From contig NC_061130.1 of NCBI RefSeq assembly GCF_905220365.1, positions 7,881,501 through 7,945,500 of the forward strand: a stretch of DNA of 64,000 nt. Reading direction: 5' to 3'. A program made the position numbers and the translations under genes. Position 1 is the stretch's first letter. Every line of letters starts with the position of its first letter. This stretch comes from Vanessa cardui (lineage: Eukaryota > Arthropoda > Insecta > Lepidoptera > Nymphalidae). The notes beneath the pieces are model-generated. The model saw nothing but the letters and a program-made list of their open reading frames with translations, was not told the origin of the DNA and searched no databases. This document shows positions 49,370-62,214 of this stretch, in pieces.

Positions 49370-52300
49370 ATTAAAAAAATAATGTATGTAGTATATTTTA
49401 ACAATTGTGTTTTAGTAATTTGGTGATGCATGGTAAAATTGGTAAACTGTTAAGTCTAATTATTATATTCAATATGTGTATTGATTAAATTGTTAGCTAG
49501 AGTTTATGTTTCGTGACCGCAGGGCTAGTTAACTTACATCTTTGAAATCAAGTTAATAGCAATTATTGAAATACGTTAGTAGAACCATAGCTTGTTAGGT
49601 ATGGAGTAACCTTTAGAAAAAGGTTCTCAAACATTGAGATTGAGATGCCAAGAAATAGCCAATAACTCATATTATTGACTTAAGTATTGCTCAGGTCTAA
49701 TAAATCGATTTTGAAGATGTTACGTAGCCTAAGGTTTGAAAATGGTTATCTATACTACAGTCAATAAGAGCAATTGTTTAAAGTTATAGGAGACTTAAAT
49801 GATAAGAAATTTACTTACAATTGCTACAAATTATATTATTTCTCGCCAAAGTTTAAATTATTACGAAACTTTTTATGTATATATATAATTTTATGGTAAG
49901 TTAGTCGTGGTTCTTTTCACTGTATTATAGATACACCACTCGAATGCTCTATAATTGTTCCTCGACGCTTATGATTCGAATAACATGATGTGATGTTCGA
50001 TTAATTGTAAATATTACGTAAAGAATAAGTACAACCAGATCTCTGACATAAAAAACAAAAAAATATTGATAAAATTTGATAAATGTACTTATGAGTGTGT
50101 GAAATAGTTTTTTACGCATAGGTACTGTTTTATCTTTAAAATATAGCGATTGGGGAATGTTATAATTCCAACGTTTCCAACATTTTGCTATTACCCCAAT
50201 AGCGTTCAGACAACGGCAGTGATTAGGAAATTAGTTCGTAAAATTAACTTATCACGAATTTTATTGAGATGCGACGGTTAGGGATAATAGATATTTTTGT
50301 TCTAGCGTCGAACAGCTTATTACAAATGTATTTAAGTGATTTTAACATTATACAAAAAGCACAGTTCCGTTTTGTGATAAGTACAATGATTATATATGTA
50401 TATAAATACATTTATATAGTTTTATTCGTAGTTTAAGTGAAAATATATTTTTAATTCTACAAATTGCCAATCCTGTGCATGCAAACTATCTGTTATATAA
50501 GTAGTATTGTCTAGTAAATGATTTATTATGATGTCGAATTGTCATGTGCTGTTTACATCACCGAACAATTAAAACATGTGCATTAAATATTATTAATCTA
50601 TTTGTATTTTTAATTCTTTCCTTACAATTTTTGAATGAATGTAGCGTGTAACGAAGAGGCCGACATATGGGCTGCATAGAAAGGCCCTATAAAATATTGT
50701 AATGAAAAATTATCTTTCCTTAATATGTTTTATGAGGATAAATTCGGTGGGTACCTAAATAGTTGCCTTTTGACCCACCCTACATGGCCCGACAAGAGAA
50801 TTTCATATTAGTTGTCATTTTGAAAGCCATTATTACAGGGCGCTCTTCACGGATCAGTAGGAGGCAACTGTAGTGGGTAGTCAAGTCAATTCGACTTTCG
50901 TTTCAGACTGACGCTACTCATATTATGCTTTGCAATTGCCCACTTTGTTCTTTTTCGATGTAGAAAAATATTACATGGTAGACAAATATATATATAGACT
51001 TTATTATTATTTCCCTCATTCTTTTGTAATTTTAGACAATAAGTAATCTGGATAAGGTGCGTATGCATAATCGTAGTAATGTAGGTAATGGTGATTGAGT
51101 CAATAGGGTGACATAACAACTGAATTCACAGTGTGAGGTATATTCTTCGCCTGGGATAAAAATGTCAATGAAATACATTATTCTTATTTTTAATTCACTT
51201 TGGCAGCGAAACAATCTGATATCAGGAATTTTAATTGCATAACTGGTTTGCACATAATTATATTCAGTCAACGTGTAATGCATATGTCAACTTATTTATA
51301 ATACGTTATTGGTTGCCTTTTAAAAACATTAGATACTACGAAACGAACAAAAATTAAATAAGTCTTTAGATTCAAAAATATCATTGACATAAAATTGCTA
51401 AGTAAATAAGTATTTATTTATGTACAAACTTAGTCCTAAAATTTCTCCATCGCGTAGTAAGATATTTTGAACGAGTCCTGCATTGGGTGGTGGTAGTGCA
51501 TTTTAATCAAACAAACTCTTAGAGCCAACAACAATAATTTATTTATCCACACATAGTCACAATTAATACATCTAATACAAAAGGAATTGAAGCTAGCGCG
51601 GCACTTAGGAAGATTAAATTTACATAACATAGATAAACATGTAACCGAATACACTTGCAATTTATGTTCATAATTGCTTCAAAATTGTATTTGTAGATCT
51701 ATCAATTATAAATACATAATTACCATAAAACAGTATGTTGCCAAACCCTTTTTCTATAGATTAAATAATATTGCGAAAAAAATAGTTTTTTTTTTATTAT
51801 AAAGTAAATAATTTGTTTTACGATAATTTGTCATTTGAATAAAATAAATAATAAATGTAAATATACGAAGGTTATTTTAAATAGTGTTACCAACGCTAAT
51901 ATAATCGTACCTATACATTTACTAGAACATCAAAAATATCTAATTCAAATGAACAATGCCCGTTATCTTAATATTACTACATATTTTTTAAACCCTTATC
52001 TATACATTTATAAATCAGTTGACAAAATAGGATTTTACTGTTTGAATATAAAATACTTAAACAACAATAAGATATAGAATGAATGATTATTTTTATTATT
52101 TATAAATATATTTTTAGAATATCCAGAATTTATGACAGTCAATAATCCACTCTTATCTATCATAATATCAATGTTCGATAGAAACACGTTTTTGACTTTT
52201 TCACATAGTGCTTTAGTTTAAAAGTGTAATAAGATATAAATTACAAATCTTTATCGATCCAATTTCCACACAGACATTTCTATACAAATAACGAGCCGGC

Positions 52301-54930
52301 CTCGCACGGGAAGCCGTATAAAAAGAGGTGAGATCTTAATACACATGTAAGAGCTCTTATTAATACCTAGACTGTAAGTTATCAACTTCAAAATTTATAG
52401 TATATATCCATTTATACCTAATAGACAAAAAAAAACTGAAATATGTATATACGTCAAATAGCATGATGTGTATAATAATTAATCTTAAGAAAGTAGGAAT
52501 GAGATAGATACACACCACGTTAAATCTACGTACTACGCATTTATTAAATGTATGAAGACATAGAGTATAAACAAATAAGTATTTTATATAAAAAATACAA
52601 GTTAAGGAAATGCATAATGATGTGCAATTTTGTGAACGTATTTAAGTGTTGTAATTTGTTGTACGTCATATTTTATACTTCGCTTCGACAGTTTCCAAGA
52701 GTTTTATCAGTTCGCTTATTTACCTACTTCAACATTTCAAACTTCACTACTATTTACATACAGAGACGGAGTTGTTCTCGAATGGATCAGATCTTTTCCT
52801 TGTTTTAACACATCAACTATAGTAACAGATATAATAAAATTAGAAATATAACTGAGTTTCAATCATAAAAACTTCTTAAATATGCTGTGAGATTTATGTC
52901 TCTCCTCTTTGTGAAATGTTTCTAAGTATATTTGTTACAATAATGTTTTAGTAATTTAGGTTTACTTGTACCTTAAAGTAACAAAATCCTACAGTAAATT
53001 TATATAATTTTCAAACTTTATATTGTAATAACGTGACTAGAGATAACATTCTTACTAACATTATATATAAGCAGGATTTTAAAGAAAATTTAAAATACAT
53101 AATTATGAGGACTTTTCGCACTTTAGAGAAACAATAAGTAACCGTCCATCCGTCTGAAGAATTCAGACCTTAAAATGGTAGGATATTACGTAAATAAATA
53201 TAAAATATCCTCTAGACAGTTAATTTTAGAATTCGAGTAGTTTTAGTTTACGAAAGTCAGAAGACAAGAGAGATGTTCGCGTTCATGTAAACAATTTATA
53301 TAATAAACTATTTCAGTACATCCATGTTTAATATTAACAAAAGTGTAGGTGCATAATAAAGTTATCGTAAGTCTAGTGAGAATACCCGTAAGATAACAAG
53401 ACAATACGTTGAAAATAATAAACTATATGGCGTAGTAGCTTTTTAAGCAATAAATAATAATAATAATTACATTTAATTTGTTCTTTTTGTATTAAACATA
53501 AGAGTAAAATAAATTTTGATAGTAATATGTGAAAAGATGGAAGTATATAATAAACTAAACATACTCATAATAACTTGCAATTTGAAGGTTAAGTGGGCAA
53601 TAATAGTTATGTATATTTTTGACTTTACATTATTTTTATTAATTTTGATATAAATAATAAATTTTCTGGATTAGGTGTAATGTAACAAATTAAAGGGATT
53701 AAATTTAGATGACGTCAAATTATAGTATACGTACTTACTAATAAATAAGAATATTGAATAGTAATCTGCCTTCTTTTATAGAGTTAGAATTAAATATACT
53801 TTGCATTTTCTCAAAAGTCAAACAATTTCAAATGTCACGTCAATGTTTGCTTATAATTTATAATATCAATTTATTTAATCATTGCTTATAAATCACGTTA
53901 TTTAACGCACACACCATTTATAAAGGCAATCCTTAATATTACACATCAATTTAAGTGTACTTTAATTAAATTAAAATTTACAAACTAAATAAAAGTTATA
54001 ATCTGACTGCAGCCGAGTTTAAAATTTGTACTTTTTTTTATAAATGGGTAGAAAATAATTAATAAACTACACGTCATTTGATAATATATAACTAAAAATA
54101 ATAATATTTTTGAATTGTGTAATTTTTATCACAAACAATGTTCAAATGGAATATTAGAAGTATAATATTATAATATGGAATTTAGCGTTATAGGTATTGG
54201 GTGAAAAACGATGATAACTTAATTACACCATCGTTTTTGAAGATATTAAAGTAAATGAAGACACCACAGCCATATCATCTGTGTGAACTCGTATGTACAC
54301 ATAGGTTGGACGAAGTTACTACTTATATAGTGTAAATAATTCTTTAAAAAAAAATACAGAAATAAAAATTAAAATAAGTCTATAAAAATAATAATTATAC
54401 CTTTGCGCATTCGTCTTGAATCTAATATTTACATTATGTTTCCATATTAAAATATTGCATTGACATTTATTGCAGTCAGAAAATAAGCTTTATAAATTGT
54501 TATAATAATAACTCTACAAAGTTTATAACTGGAATAAATATTTCTGTATAATGAATTAATGAGTATGAATAAATAACAAGAAATGTACTTAATATCAATA
54601 ATTTCACGGTTTCTATCTTAATTTTATATATTAATATGTGAACATTGAAGATTGAAGTTCACTTATTTTTATTACAAAAAGAGGGGAATGAAAATCATTC
54701 GGAAGGTACTGCGACGTAGATGTGCACAATAAAAAGATAAGGTAATTACGGTGTTACGTGGAAGTTTTTAAACATTTACATAAATATTCAGTTTATCTTA
54801 ATTTCTTAAACCATGTCTACATTGCAGGAATATTTTCACATTAAATATTTATAATATATATTGTATATAATAATGATATATTATTTAGAATAATTGGTAG
54901 TATATACACAATAAAAATAAATATTTTGTA
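49370..54930. other. 5.5-kb AT-rich region without recognisable genes
   Basis: Open frames are short, low-complexity and rich in Asn/Ile/Lys/Tyr codons, as expected by chance in AT-rich DNA. A slightly GC-richer stretch at 50640-50900, with GTGGGTACC and GACCCACCC words, may be repeat-derived. Confidence 0.4.
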
Positions 54931-54933
54931 AAA

Positions 54934-55216
54934 TAGGCTACTTGACATTCATACAATATTGATATTACTATCTAAAAATGCATTCAATTAATACAGTGTG
55001 AAGTGATGGATTCGTGCATTTTAACGAATACATTGATTGTTACTAAAAGAAGCAAATTTCTCAATAAGTTATATTTTGTGACGTCTGGAATTTAATCGGT
55101 TTTATTAGTTTTTGTATAAATTAATATAAAACTATATATTTCTAAATTTCTACTCAACTTTACTAAAACATAATAGATACCTTTAGATCAGTTTAAATAA
55201 AGTGTCAAATAGCCTG
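54934..55216. mobile_element. MITE, copy C (same TIR, different interior)
   Basis: TA-GGCTACTTGACA at the left and TGTCAAATAGCC-TG at the right repeat the ends of copies A and B with single changes. The 283-bp interior shares little with them by eye: it has no GTCACGTGAC palindrome and no CCGGCCAATCAGG word. It is a sub-family mobilised through the same ends. Confidence 0.75.
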
Positions 55217-55839
55217 TCATCAAGGAGGTAAAAACTCATACTACACATAGCAAATCTGTAAAGTTCTTAAATAGAACACAAACACATATCCAAAAATAGT
55301 AATACAGATCTTTATGTTACATATACAGGTACAGTTTAGGGGAGAATACGATATTCATTTGAATATCAAGCTGACTTAATGCTACGTATTTTTATTTTAT
55401 AATAAATAGCAAAGCGCGATTATATAACATTTAGAGCAAGTTAATAGGCATATTAATATAAGCCCCGATTCACAATACTATCAAATATGTCAAATAGAGA
55501 GACTAGAGTTATACATATTTATTAAAATCATTGGATTAGGAGATTTCCAGCCTTACAAATTGATTAACAATAGAATTTACGTACAATAACAATTTAGTTA
55601 ATAAGTAACCGAGTAAACTACGTGACGTTTATAGACAATACTTTATAATAAATTAGTAAGGTACACAGTGACGATAAACTAATTAATATTTCATTATTGT
55701 AATATTATGTATCTTTTAAAGCGCTACATTTTTATAATAACACTGAATACGCAAAGATTACTATGAAAAAATATACAATTTAATATAGGATAGACACGTA
55801 GAACTTAAAATGTGTAGGTAGATACATTTTTAACAAACA

Positions 55840-55845
55840 TTTATT
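55840..55845 (-). terminator. rdgB polyadenylation signal
   Basis: TTTATT on + (AATAAA on -) about 90 bases past the rdgB stop codon. Confidence 0.5.
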
Positions 55846-55933
55846 CTGTTACTATAAATTAACAAAAGATCTACTAATATTGAAATGTACTTACATTATA
55901 TTTATCGGGGACATGGTACAGAAAGGTTCGTTA

Positions 55934-58900
55934 TTAACGACGGCCTCGAGTCGCAGCAGACGTAGTCACCGGTGCTAACAGACGCCGAGGAACAAGGAGG
56001 CGAGCATTTCCTCTAGCCGGCCTCACCGCACCCGGTTGTTTCAAGTCGGCTAAATGAGATGCGTATCCGTCACTTAACGTAGTTGCCATGTTGCTATATT
56101 TCTTACTTATTTTTCCAATGGCATATATTTGTTTTGGTGATAGTCCACAATTATGATAAACGCTTATATCTTTTCCTGAACCATAAGCAACGTGCATAAT
56201 AACACCGTGTTCTGTTATTAAATTGTTTAAATGTGCCGCTTTATGGCCCAAGGGATCGGTTGAAAAACCGTCCGAAAAAAATACTAAGCCATGAGGGAAA
56301 TTGTGCTCAGCTAGCCAGGAAACAACTTTTCTTTGTTGCATATCTGGCCTTCCTGTTATATAAAGGATTAGGTATCCCAAATCTTGCCAAAACCTCACTA
56401 CGTCGACTGCCCCGGCTCTAACTTTAGGGTCTCGTCCCGTAACCGAGACACTGGCAGTAAACGAACCATCGATACTAAAAACTACACATTCAGTCTGTGG
56501 CGGAACAACTGCCAGATGAAAATTACAACTCGTATGATCGCCCCGCACTACTACCCTTACAGGGTAAATTCCGCAACCAACGCTTTGTTTTTCTGATAAC
56601 GTGTAAGAAATTCTTCCAGTTTTATCAGTTACCACTGTAGATAATAATGTCCATTCCCCGGCAGGTGGGTCTTTAATCATGTGTATGTCTACTTTTTCAC
56701 CAGTCAAAGTGATCATATCCAGTGGCCCATACATAAATCGAGCTATAAATGTTTGAGGACAACCTTCCATTACAATGACGTCGTTGGCTCTGTGGTTAGC
56801 TGCAACATTCTTTAATTTAACTGAAGTTCTTTTTCTCATCCACTTTTCTTTATCTTGGCCGGGTTTAAACATTGCACTCTCTTTGTCATCTGATTGACCA
56901 TATAATGCCAAGTCAAAGTGACCTACTTGGCGTAATATAAAGGCTATAACATCCGAACTTTCCCAATAACTGGCATGAAAGAGATGTGGTAGTGCATTTG
57001 TAGGAAAATTTGCCAATCCTTCAGGACAATACAGAGCATAGTCAAGTCGCTTCGTACCCCACCATCTTTGCTGAAGAGCATTCATAGTAATTAATGGAAT
57101 ATTATCTGCTAAACCACTAACAGTACTTTGAACTGATGCTTCTGACAGTCTTCGCAGAACTGGAGTCGGCGGCATTTGTAAATGATCTCCAAACAAGGTT
57201 GGATGGCTTTGTATTAATTCCATTAAATGATACGGCTGACCATTTCCTAAAGGATATTTAGCGTATCTTGCAACATTTATCGGTGGAAGATTTGTAAAAC
57301 GAGCTGATAGGAGTGGTTCTAGTCTAGAAGCTACAGGATCTGTGGGATGAAATAAATTAAATAGCTGTTGGGCTGGTGGTTTTACAATATCTTTGAACTT
57401 TTCATCAGATATTTTTCTTGAGGCCAATATTAATGAAAGTGGACTTCCAAATGTAAAGAAATCACTGACTTCAAACTCTAGTTTTGTCTGATTATCACTA
57501 GCCGTAGATGACCTTCTCCTAGGAATAGGAGCTTGAAGGTGTGACTTGTTCAAATAATTTTCGGAAGGTTCGTTTGGGATTGTTATTTCAGTGTCCAAAA
57601 TACTGTTTTCGCTGTCATGTCGAGACTGATATTGCAAGGTTCGACAAAGTGCATCATAAGCCAGAACAGAGCCCATGCTATCCCCAACGATACACACTTG
57701 TCCATTGAAACCTTTTCCATCTTCGGATTTTATAAATTCATTGTAAGCCATATTTGCAGATACAATTGTTTTTGTGACATATTCATAATATTCTGGAGAT
57801 GATGTTGCAATGAGTGGTATGGCACCAATTGGTATGAGATCATTAGTTAGTGAAGGCGTCTCACTCGTAGAGGGCGAGCAATCAAAACTGTAAGGACTTA
57901 AAGTTGATAACACTCCAAGAGCTTCAGTACAAATTGATGGACATGATACTAATTTTATAGTGATATGACCAACTAATGTTGGATAGTGCTGACGCATAAC
58001 AGATTCAAAGGCTCCTTTAAATGTAGTAACATCAGATTTTTTTGCAGTCATATCTATATTTGCATCGAGGACACTGCCAGCATGAAAAACAAGAATCAGA
58101 ACTGTTGTCGGGCAAGAACTATGAACAGGTGTTTCTGGACATCCATCTATGCTGTGGTGACTTTGGAAATTCATGATTCTTCGTGAACCTCTTTCTGAGG
58201 TAACACGCTTTAAGAAAGATGGGTTAAATATACTGTCCTCTTGATTATGATCTCTGTCTTGTGTTGGGGATATATCAATATCAGCTTCATCGAGAGAACA
58301 CATGGAAGACCATTTATTAAAAGACGATTCACAATCATAAAATTCATCTTCGGAACCGGTTTCTGTTTCTGATTCTCTTACTAGTGTTTCCATTCTCCAA
58401 TTTGCGACTTGAGTTTGCAAGCTCTTAAGGGAACCTGAGGATGATGATCTGAGGCTTGATTTTAAAGCTGTTTTAGGTTCAGATGGAGGAGTGCTTTCAG
58501 GACTTAAGCTCTTTTGAGTTCTTTGTTCTAAAGTATTTTTCTTAGTAGCTAATGGAGTTTCTGAGTCCTCATTTTTCTCAAGGCTACTCATTGTTGCCGC
58601 TAAAGATTTTGAATTTTCTTCGGATAAGTCAGTTTCTTCACCAGCTTCACCGGCCATTTTCTTTTGTAAAGCTAATTGAGTCTGACGCTCAATTTCTCGA
58701 ATATCTTCCATGGTGAGACCATACCACTCATCTTGCCAAGCCCAAGCTTGCCTGTGAGCCCTCAGCATTGTTTTTCTTAAAGCTACATCATGAATAAATT
58801 TTTCCAGTTTTGTTTGCATTCCCCAGTAACGAAACTCAACTCTACAAAGTTTATAAGCACACATAAGTGATTTGCCATTTGTTAATGGTTGTGGTTTACC

Positions 58901-59455
58901 TTGTACTTCCCGCCAGTACTCCTCTAGCCAAGAATCAGAAAGAGGCCCTCTGTTGCACTTCTGAGAAATGAAAAGTTTTGGATCTTCCTCCTTGACATAA
59001 TCAGCACCATACAACTGATCTTTCACTACATCGATAACATCAACTATTCTATTCTTTAAATCACTTCCAGTCAACTTGAATACATTATCCTGGTGGCCAT
59101 TATCAGAGAAGTAATAGGTTTCTATTTCAAGCGAAAACTTTTCAACAAAAGGACATGTGTACCTAGTTTTTGTATAAGGATATGCATTCCATGCTTCCTC
59201 GGAGACAGTCAAAGCTGATTTAGGAAGAAGACTCTTAAACCAACCTGGCAAATGGCTACCAACATGATAAATCTTTTGTGTATACTGACCTTTACCACCG
59301 GGACCATTTTCATATGGTTCATTTACAATTATCTCAACACCACTCCCTTCCCCTGAACTTTCTTCTCTGCTTTTTTTAGCTATCATATAAAGTTGAGCTA
59401 TTCGATATTCCTCCACAGTTAGTGGAAGAGGAATCCTGTATTCTTTTATCAACAT
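55934..59455 (-). CDS. rdgB: Retinal degeneration B (PITPNM-type phosphatidylinositol transfer protein), single coding exon
   Basis: 1173 residues from ATG 59455 to the stop at 55934. RdgB moves phosphatidylinositol and phosphatidic acid at ER-plasma-membrane contacts and sustains phototransduction and PLC signalling. Residues 1-260 are the PITP domain (MLIKEYRIPLPLTVEEYRIA; HVGSHLPGWFKSLLPKSA; RAHRQAWAWQDEW). A Ser-rich linker holds an acidic FFAT motif EFYDCE (371-376) for VAP binding. Next come GDSMGS (591-596) with a nucleophile-elbow look, the DDHD domain (FFTFGSPLSL at about 666 to GHFDLA at about 850), and the LNS2 domain (about 985-1125; FSIDGSF, YITGRPDMQQ, YGSGKDISVY). The frame runs 28 codons further upstream to 59539, but a strong acceptor (TTTGTTTCAG, exon start 59490) and a donor GGACAG|GTAATC near 59838 suggest those bases are 5' UTR. 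The lack of coding introns is unusual for this gene. Confidence 0.93.
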   Translation of the reverse strand: MLIKEYRIPLPLTVEEYRIAQLYMIAKKSREESSGEGSGVEIIVNEPYENGPGGKGQYTQKIYHVGSHLPGWFKSLLPKSALTVSEEAWNAYPYTKTRYTCPFVEKFSLEIETYYFSDNGHQDNVFKLTGSDLKNRIVDVIDVVKDQLYGADYVKEEDPKLFISQKCNRGPLSDSWLEEYWREVQGKPQPLTNGKSLMCAYKLCRVEFRYWGMQTKLEKFIHDVALRKTMLRAHRQAWAWQDEWYGLTMEDIREIERQTQLALQKKMAGEAGEETDLSEENSKSLAATMSSLEKNEDSETPLATKKNTLEQRTQKSLSPESTPPSEPKTALKSSLRSSSSGSLKSLQTQVANWRMETLVRESETETGSEDEFYDCESSFNKWSSMCSLDEADIDISPTQDRDHNQEDSIFNPSFLKRVTSERGSRRIMNFQSHHSIDGCPETPVHSSCPTTVLILVFHAGSVLDANIDMTAKKSDVTTFKGAFESVMRQHYPTLVGHITIKLVSCPSICTEALGVLSTLSPYSFDCSPSTSETPSLTNDLIPIGAIPLIATSSPEYYEYVTKTIVSANMAYNEFIKSEDGKGFNGQVCIVGDSMGSVLAYDALCRTLQYQSRHDSENSILDTEITIPNEPSENYLNKSHLQAPIPRRRSSTASDNQTKLEFEVSDFFTFGSPLSLILASRKISDEKFKDIVKPPAQQLFNLFHPTDPVASRLEPLLSARFTNLPPINVARYAKYPLGNGQPYHLMELIQSHPTLFGDHLQMPPTPVLRRLSEASVQSTVSGLADNIPLITMNALQQRWWGTKRLDYALYCPEGLANFPTNALPHLFHASYWESSDVIAFILRQVGHFDLALYGQSDDKESAMFKPGQDKEKWMRKRTSVKLKNVAANHRANDVIVMEGCPQTFIARFMYGPLDMITLTGEKVDIHMIKDPPAGEWTLLSTVVTDKTGRISYTLSEKQSVGCGIYPVRVVVRGDHTSCNFHLAVVPPQTECVVFSIDGSFTASVSVTGRDPKVRAGAVDVVRFWQDLGYLILYITGRPDMQQRKVVSWLAEHNFPHGLVFFSDGFSTDPLGHKAAHLNNLITEHGVIMHVAYGSGKDISVYHNCGLSPKQIYAIGKISKKYSNMATTLSDGYASHLADLKQPGAVRPARGNARLLVPRRLLAPVTTSAATRGRR

Positions 59456-59900
59456 TTTTGATAACTTATATTTATTTGGATAAAAATAATCTGAAACAAA
59501 GATAGTTTTTAAATGAAACAATTTTAATTGCACTTTCAACTACCTATTAAACTGTTTTAAAAATGAAATAACTCACTTTTAACTTCAATTTCATAAACTA
59601 TTTTATGTTTCATTTACGAACATCGTGTTAGACAATTTTATTTGTTAATCAGTTGAGTTATTGATTCTGATAAATTACTGCACTAATAAAAATTTAAAGT
59701 TACAGTTAAATTCGGCCTGAATTATGATGCTTTCCTTTAAAAATAACATCCAAATACTCATTAACTTAATTATAAAATCTACGCAACAAAATTCAATATT
59801 GTTGTATTCTTAAACAATATATATATAAAATGATTACCTGTCCGAATTTAACAATATTTCACACCGCCATGGTTTTTAAATTACTATTATTATAAACCCG
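59456..59900 (-). other. rdgB 5' UTR with a probable intron
   Basis: Minus strand: donor-like GGACAG|GTAATC (exon end at about 59839) and acceptor TTTCAG before 59490 would remove about 348 bases of 5' UTR and leave the first in-frame ATG at 59455. Inferred from splice-site sequence only. Confidence 0.45.
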
Positions 59901-60640
59901 ACTATTAAACAGATACATTATGTGATTTTTTCAGAAAATCATAACTACTCTACCTTAGAATGAACTTTGACATTTTCATACTTCCAATGCCACAATGGTT
60001 CATGAAACATTCCATTTATGTTCGTATTTTGAACACTCCTTTTTAAAATAAAGTATTTAATAGCACACAGATTTTAATGTCATTACTAATTCTTAAATTA
60101 GTATATTCTAAAACTATTTTCATTGTTTTATCTAAAAAAACATGAAAATTTGAGTCTCTTATAATAACAAAACCTTACGTACGAACGTAAATTGGAACGC
60201 CGTCGATATCGGACATGATATCACACAGTATTCATAGTCAGGATACAAAATTTCACATTGTATGACTTTCTTTTTTGTAGCTTGTAATTTTGTAATAATT
60301 TGTCTCAATTTTCTAAGAAATTTTTGGTGAATCTTATGAATAAGCTGCTCTATCTTTTCTTAACGCATGAATTACAATTTTTTAATGTATATTTTATTGT
60401 CTGAAGTATATCTCAATCTAAGAAAATACATGTTTAAAGTATAACAAAATATACTTAATTTAGATGCTCGTTAATTTTTATTAAGCCTTTTATTAAGTGC
60501 TTTTAGCCCTGAAATGTTATTTACATTAATTTTATAAATTTGTTATTAATTCTAGAGAATTTATTTTTGTGTCCAATGTTTTAGATAAGATAAATTTATT
60601 TAAATAAAACTAATTATAACGGATGAATCGCGTATATTAA
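59901..60640. other. AT-rich intergenic DNA, no gene seen
   Basis: No supported feature. The rdgB promoter may lie in its left part. Confidence 0.35.
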
Positions 60641-60647
60641 TTATTTT

Positions 60648-61035
60648 TAAACATCCCGACGTTTCGAGCACTTTGCAGTGTTCGTGGTCACGGGTAGACT
60701 AAGATGACATTCGTCTATTTGAAGAACAAAGGAAATATTATTAACAACTACCGCCAACGATTTCTCAATTGATATCTTGAGTAACGTTCCGGTTGCACGC
60801 AGAAGGCACTAACTGTATCCTTAGGTCTTGCAGTCTGTTGGATTTGGGATTTCAAATTTTTAATAAGTGGATCCCAGGTGTTAGAAAGTCTCCAACCATC
60901 TTCTCTATTGAAGTTCGGATGTTTTTGAATTTCAATAGCCTCGCGTATCATTCTAGGAATGAATCTGTGTTCTCTAGCGAGGATCTGTGGTTTATCAAAT
61001 CGGATAAAATGGTTAGGTTTATCCATAGCATGTTC
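60648..61035 (-). mobile_element. Penelope-like element, C-terminal GIY-YIG-region fragment
   Basis: The minus strand reads HAMDKPNHFIRFDKPQILA, then FIPRMIREAIEIQKHPNFN and DGWRLSNTWDPLI. This matches the end of Penelope-like polyproteins (H-x-I-x-F-D-x-x-x-I-L-A … REAIEI-x-K … NFNRxxG-x-x-L-S-x-x-W). It is followed by the non-coding words CCACGAACACTGCAAAGTGC and CGAAACGTCGGGATG usual after these ORFs in insects. About 110 codons remain; the reverse transcriptase is absent. Confidence 0.72.
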
Positions 61036-61039
61036 ACAG

Positions 61040-62214
61040 ACTGCTAAATTTATTTTAAAATATTATTGAGAGTTTCTAATAATATTACAATTGATTATTT
61101 TAAAATATGAAACTACTATGAATATGTGTCCTTTACAGGATGAAAGCGGGAAGATCGATAACAGTCGTCGCTAAATTAACTCTTCAGCTTCACCGACTCG
61201 TAAGTCTGATCAGCGGAGAATGCATCATTAGCGCAATATATTATATTATTTTTTTACGATACAACATAACACTCGAAAATTCTTATAATACTATACTATA
61301 CTTAAATACTACTTTTATAGCTTGATATAGATATGAATCATAATTTATTACATAACTGCTTACACGGATTTTTGTAATTCAGTTGATGGCAGACACGTAC
61401 CTGCTAAATATAGCTTTGCATTTGTAAAGTTAAAACATTTAGCAACTGCGCTATTTTTGTGTACGATTTAAATTTTGAACATGTTTTTTGCATTTGTAAT
61501 ATATTATCTCTGAAAAGCATTAGTAAATGAAATAATTAGTGTTTATATTAACTTTATTATGCAGCTGTATTTAAACGATTAAAAGTACTTAGTTATAATT
61601 TTATACTTTTTGGCAGTAATAACTTATAGCGCCAACATCATATGAATTTCGCATCGCATGGCTATCGTAATCCACCAGACTATTGGCAACCATGTCACTG
61701 ATTAATGGTATACTACCGTTTAACCTTAGCAAGTGTGTCGGTAGACTTTTCAATGTGCTTATAGGTTTTGACGCAGATCTTAGTTATAATAATATTTTCG
61801 GGATTTTTTTAAGTGTGAATAATAATATGATGATGTTATCCTCTAACTGATTCCAGTACAGTGGCTATCCTAGATAGAGATAAGCCAGTTGCAAGCCAAA
61901 TATTATAATGGACACGTGTGTATAAATGAACTCACTTTGGCAATCCGACACCACTCAGGACCGGTCGTAACCACAAATTTTGTTTCATATTAAAATAGTT
62001 TTAAATTCACAAAAAATTATAAGAAATTATTGAGCAAGTATGATAAATGATACCTATGATTCTCTCTTCTCTCGTACTGAGCCCAAAATCTCCCAAATCC
62101 AACAACTTCCAAAATCGCTTTAGTACTAGGAAATTCGTGACACTGTAAAGACAACCAAGTTTTGTTTGGTTAAACCAGGTCTTGGACCTGAGAACCTTAT
62201 GATACTCGTAGGGT
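61040..62214. other. Non-coding stretch
   Basis: One splice-flanked-looking piece at 61139-61200 (TTTACAG before, GTAAGT after) is open in one frame, but it has no partner exons. The rest has no supported feature. Confidence 0.35.

Noticed and set aside
51835..52808. Short frames of 80-86 codons
   Set aside because: Asn/Ile/Tyr/Lys-rich, as chance frames in AT-rich DNA are; no splice or homology support.
61139..61200. Possible 62-base exon (TTTACAG … GTAAGT) on +
   Set aside because: Open in one frame, but no neighbouring exon, no domain and no phase partner; splice-like words are common in this AT-rich DNA.
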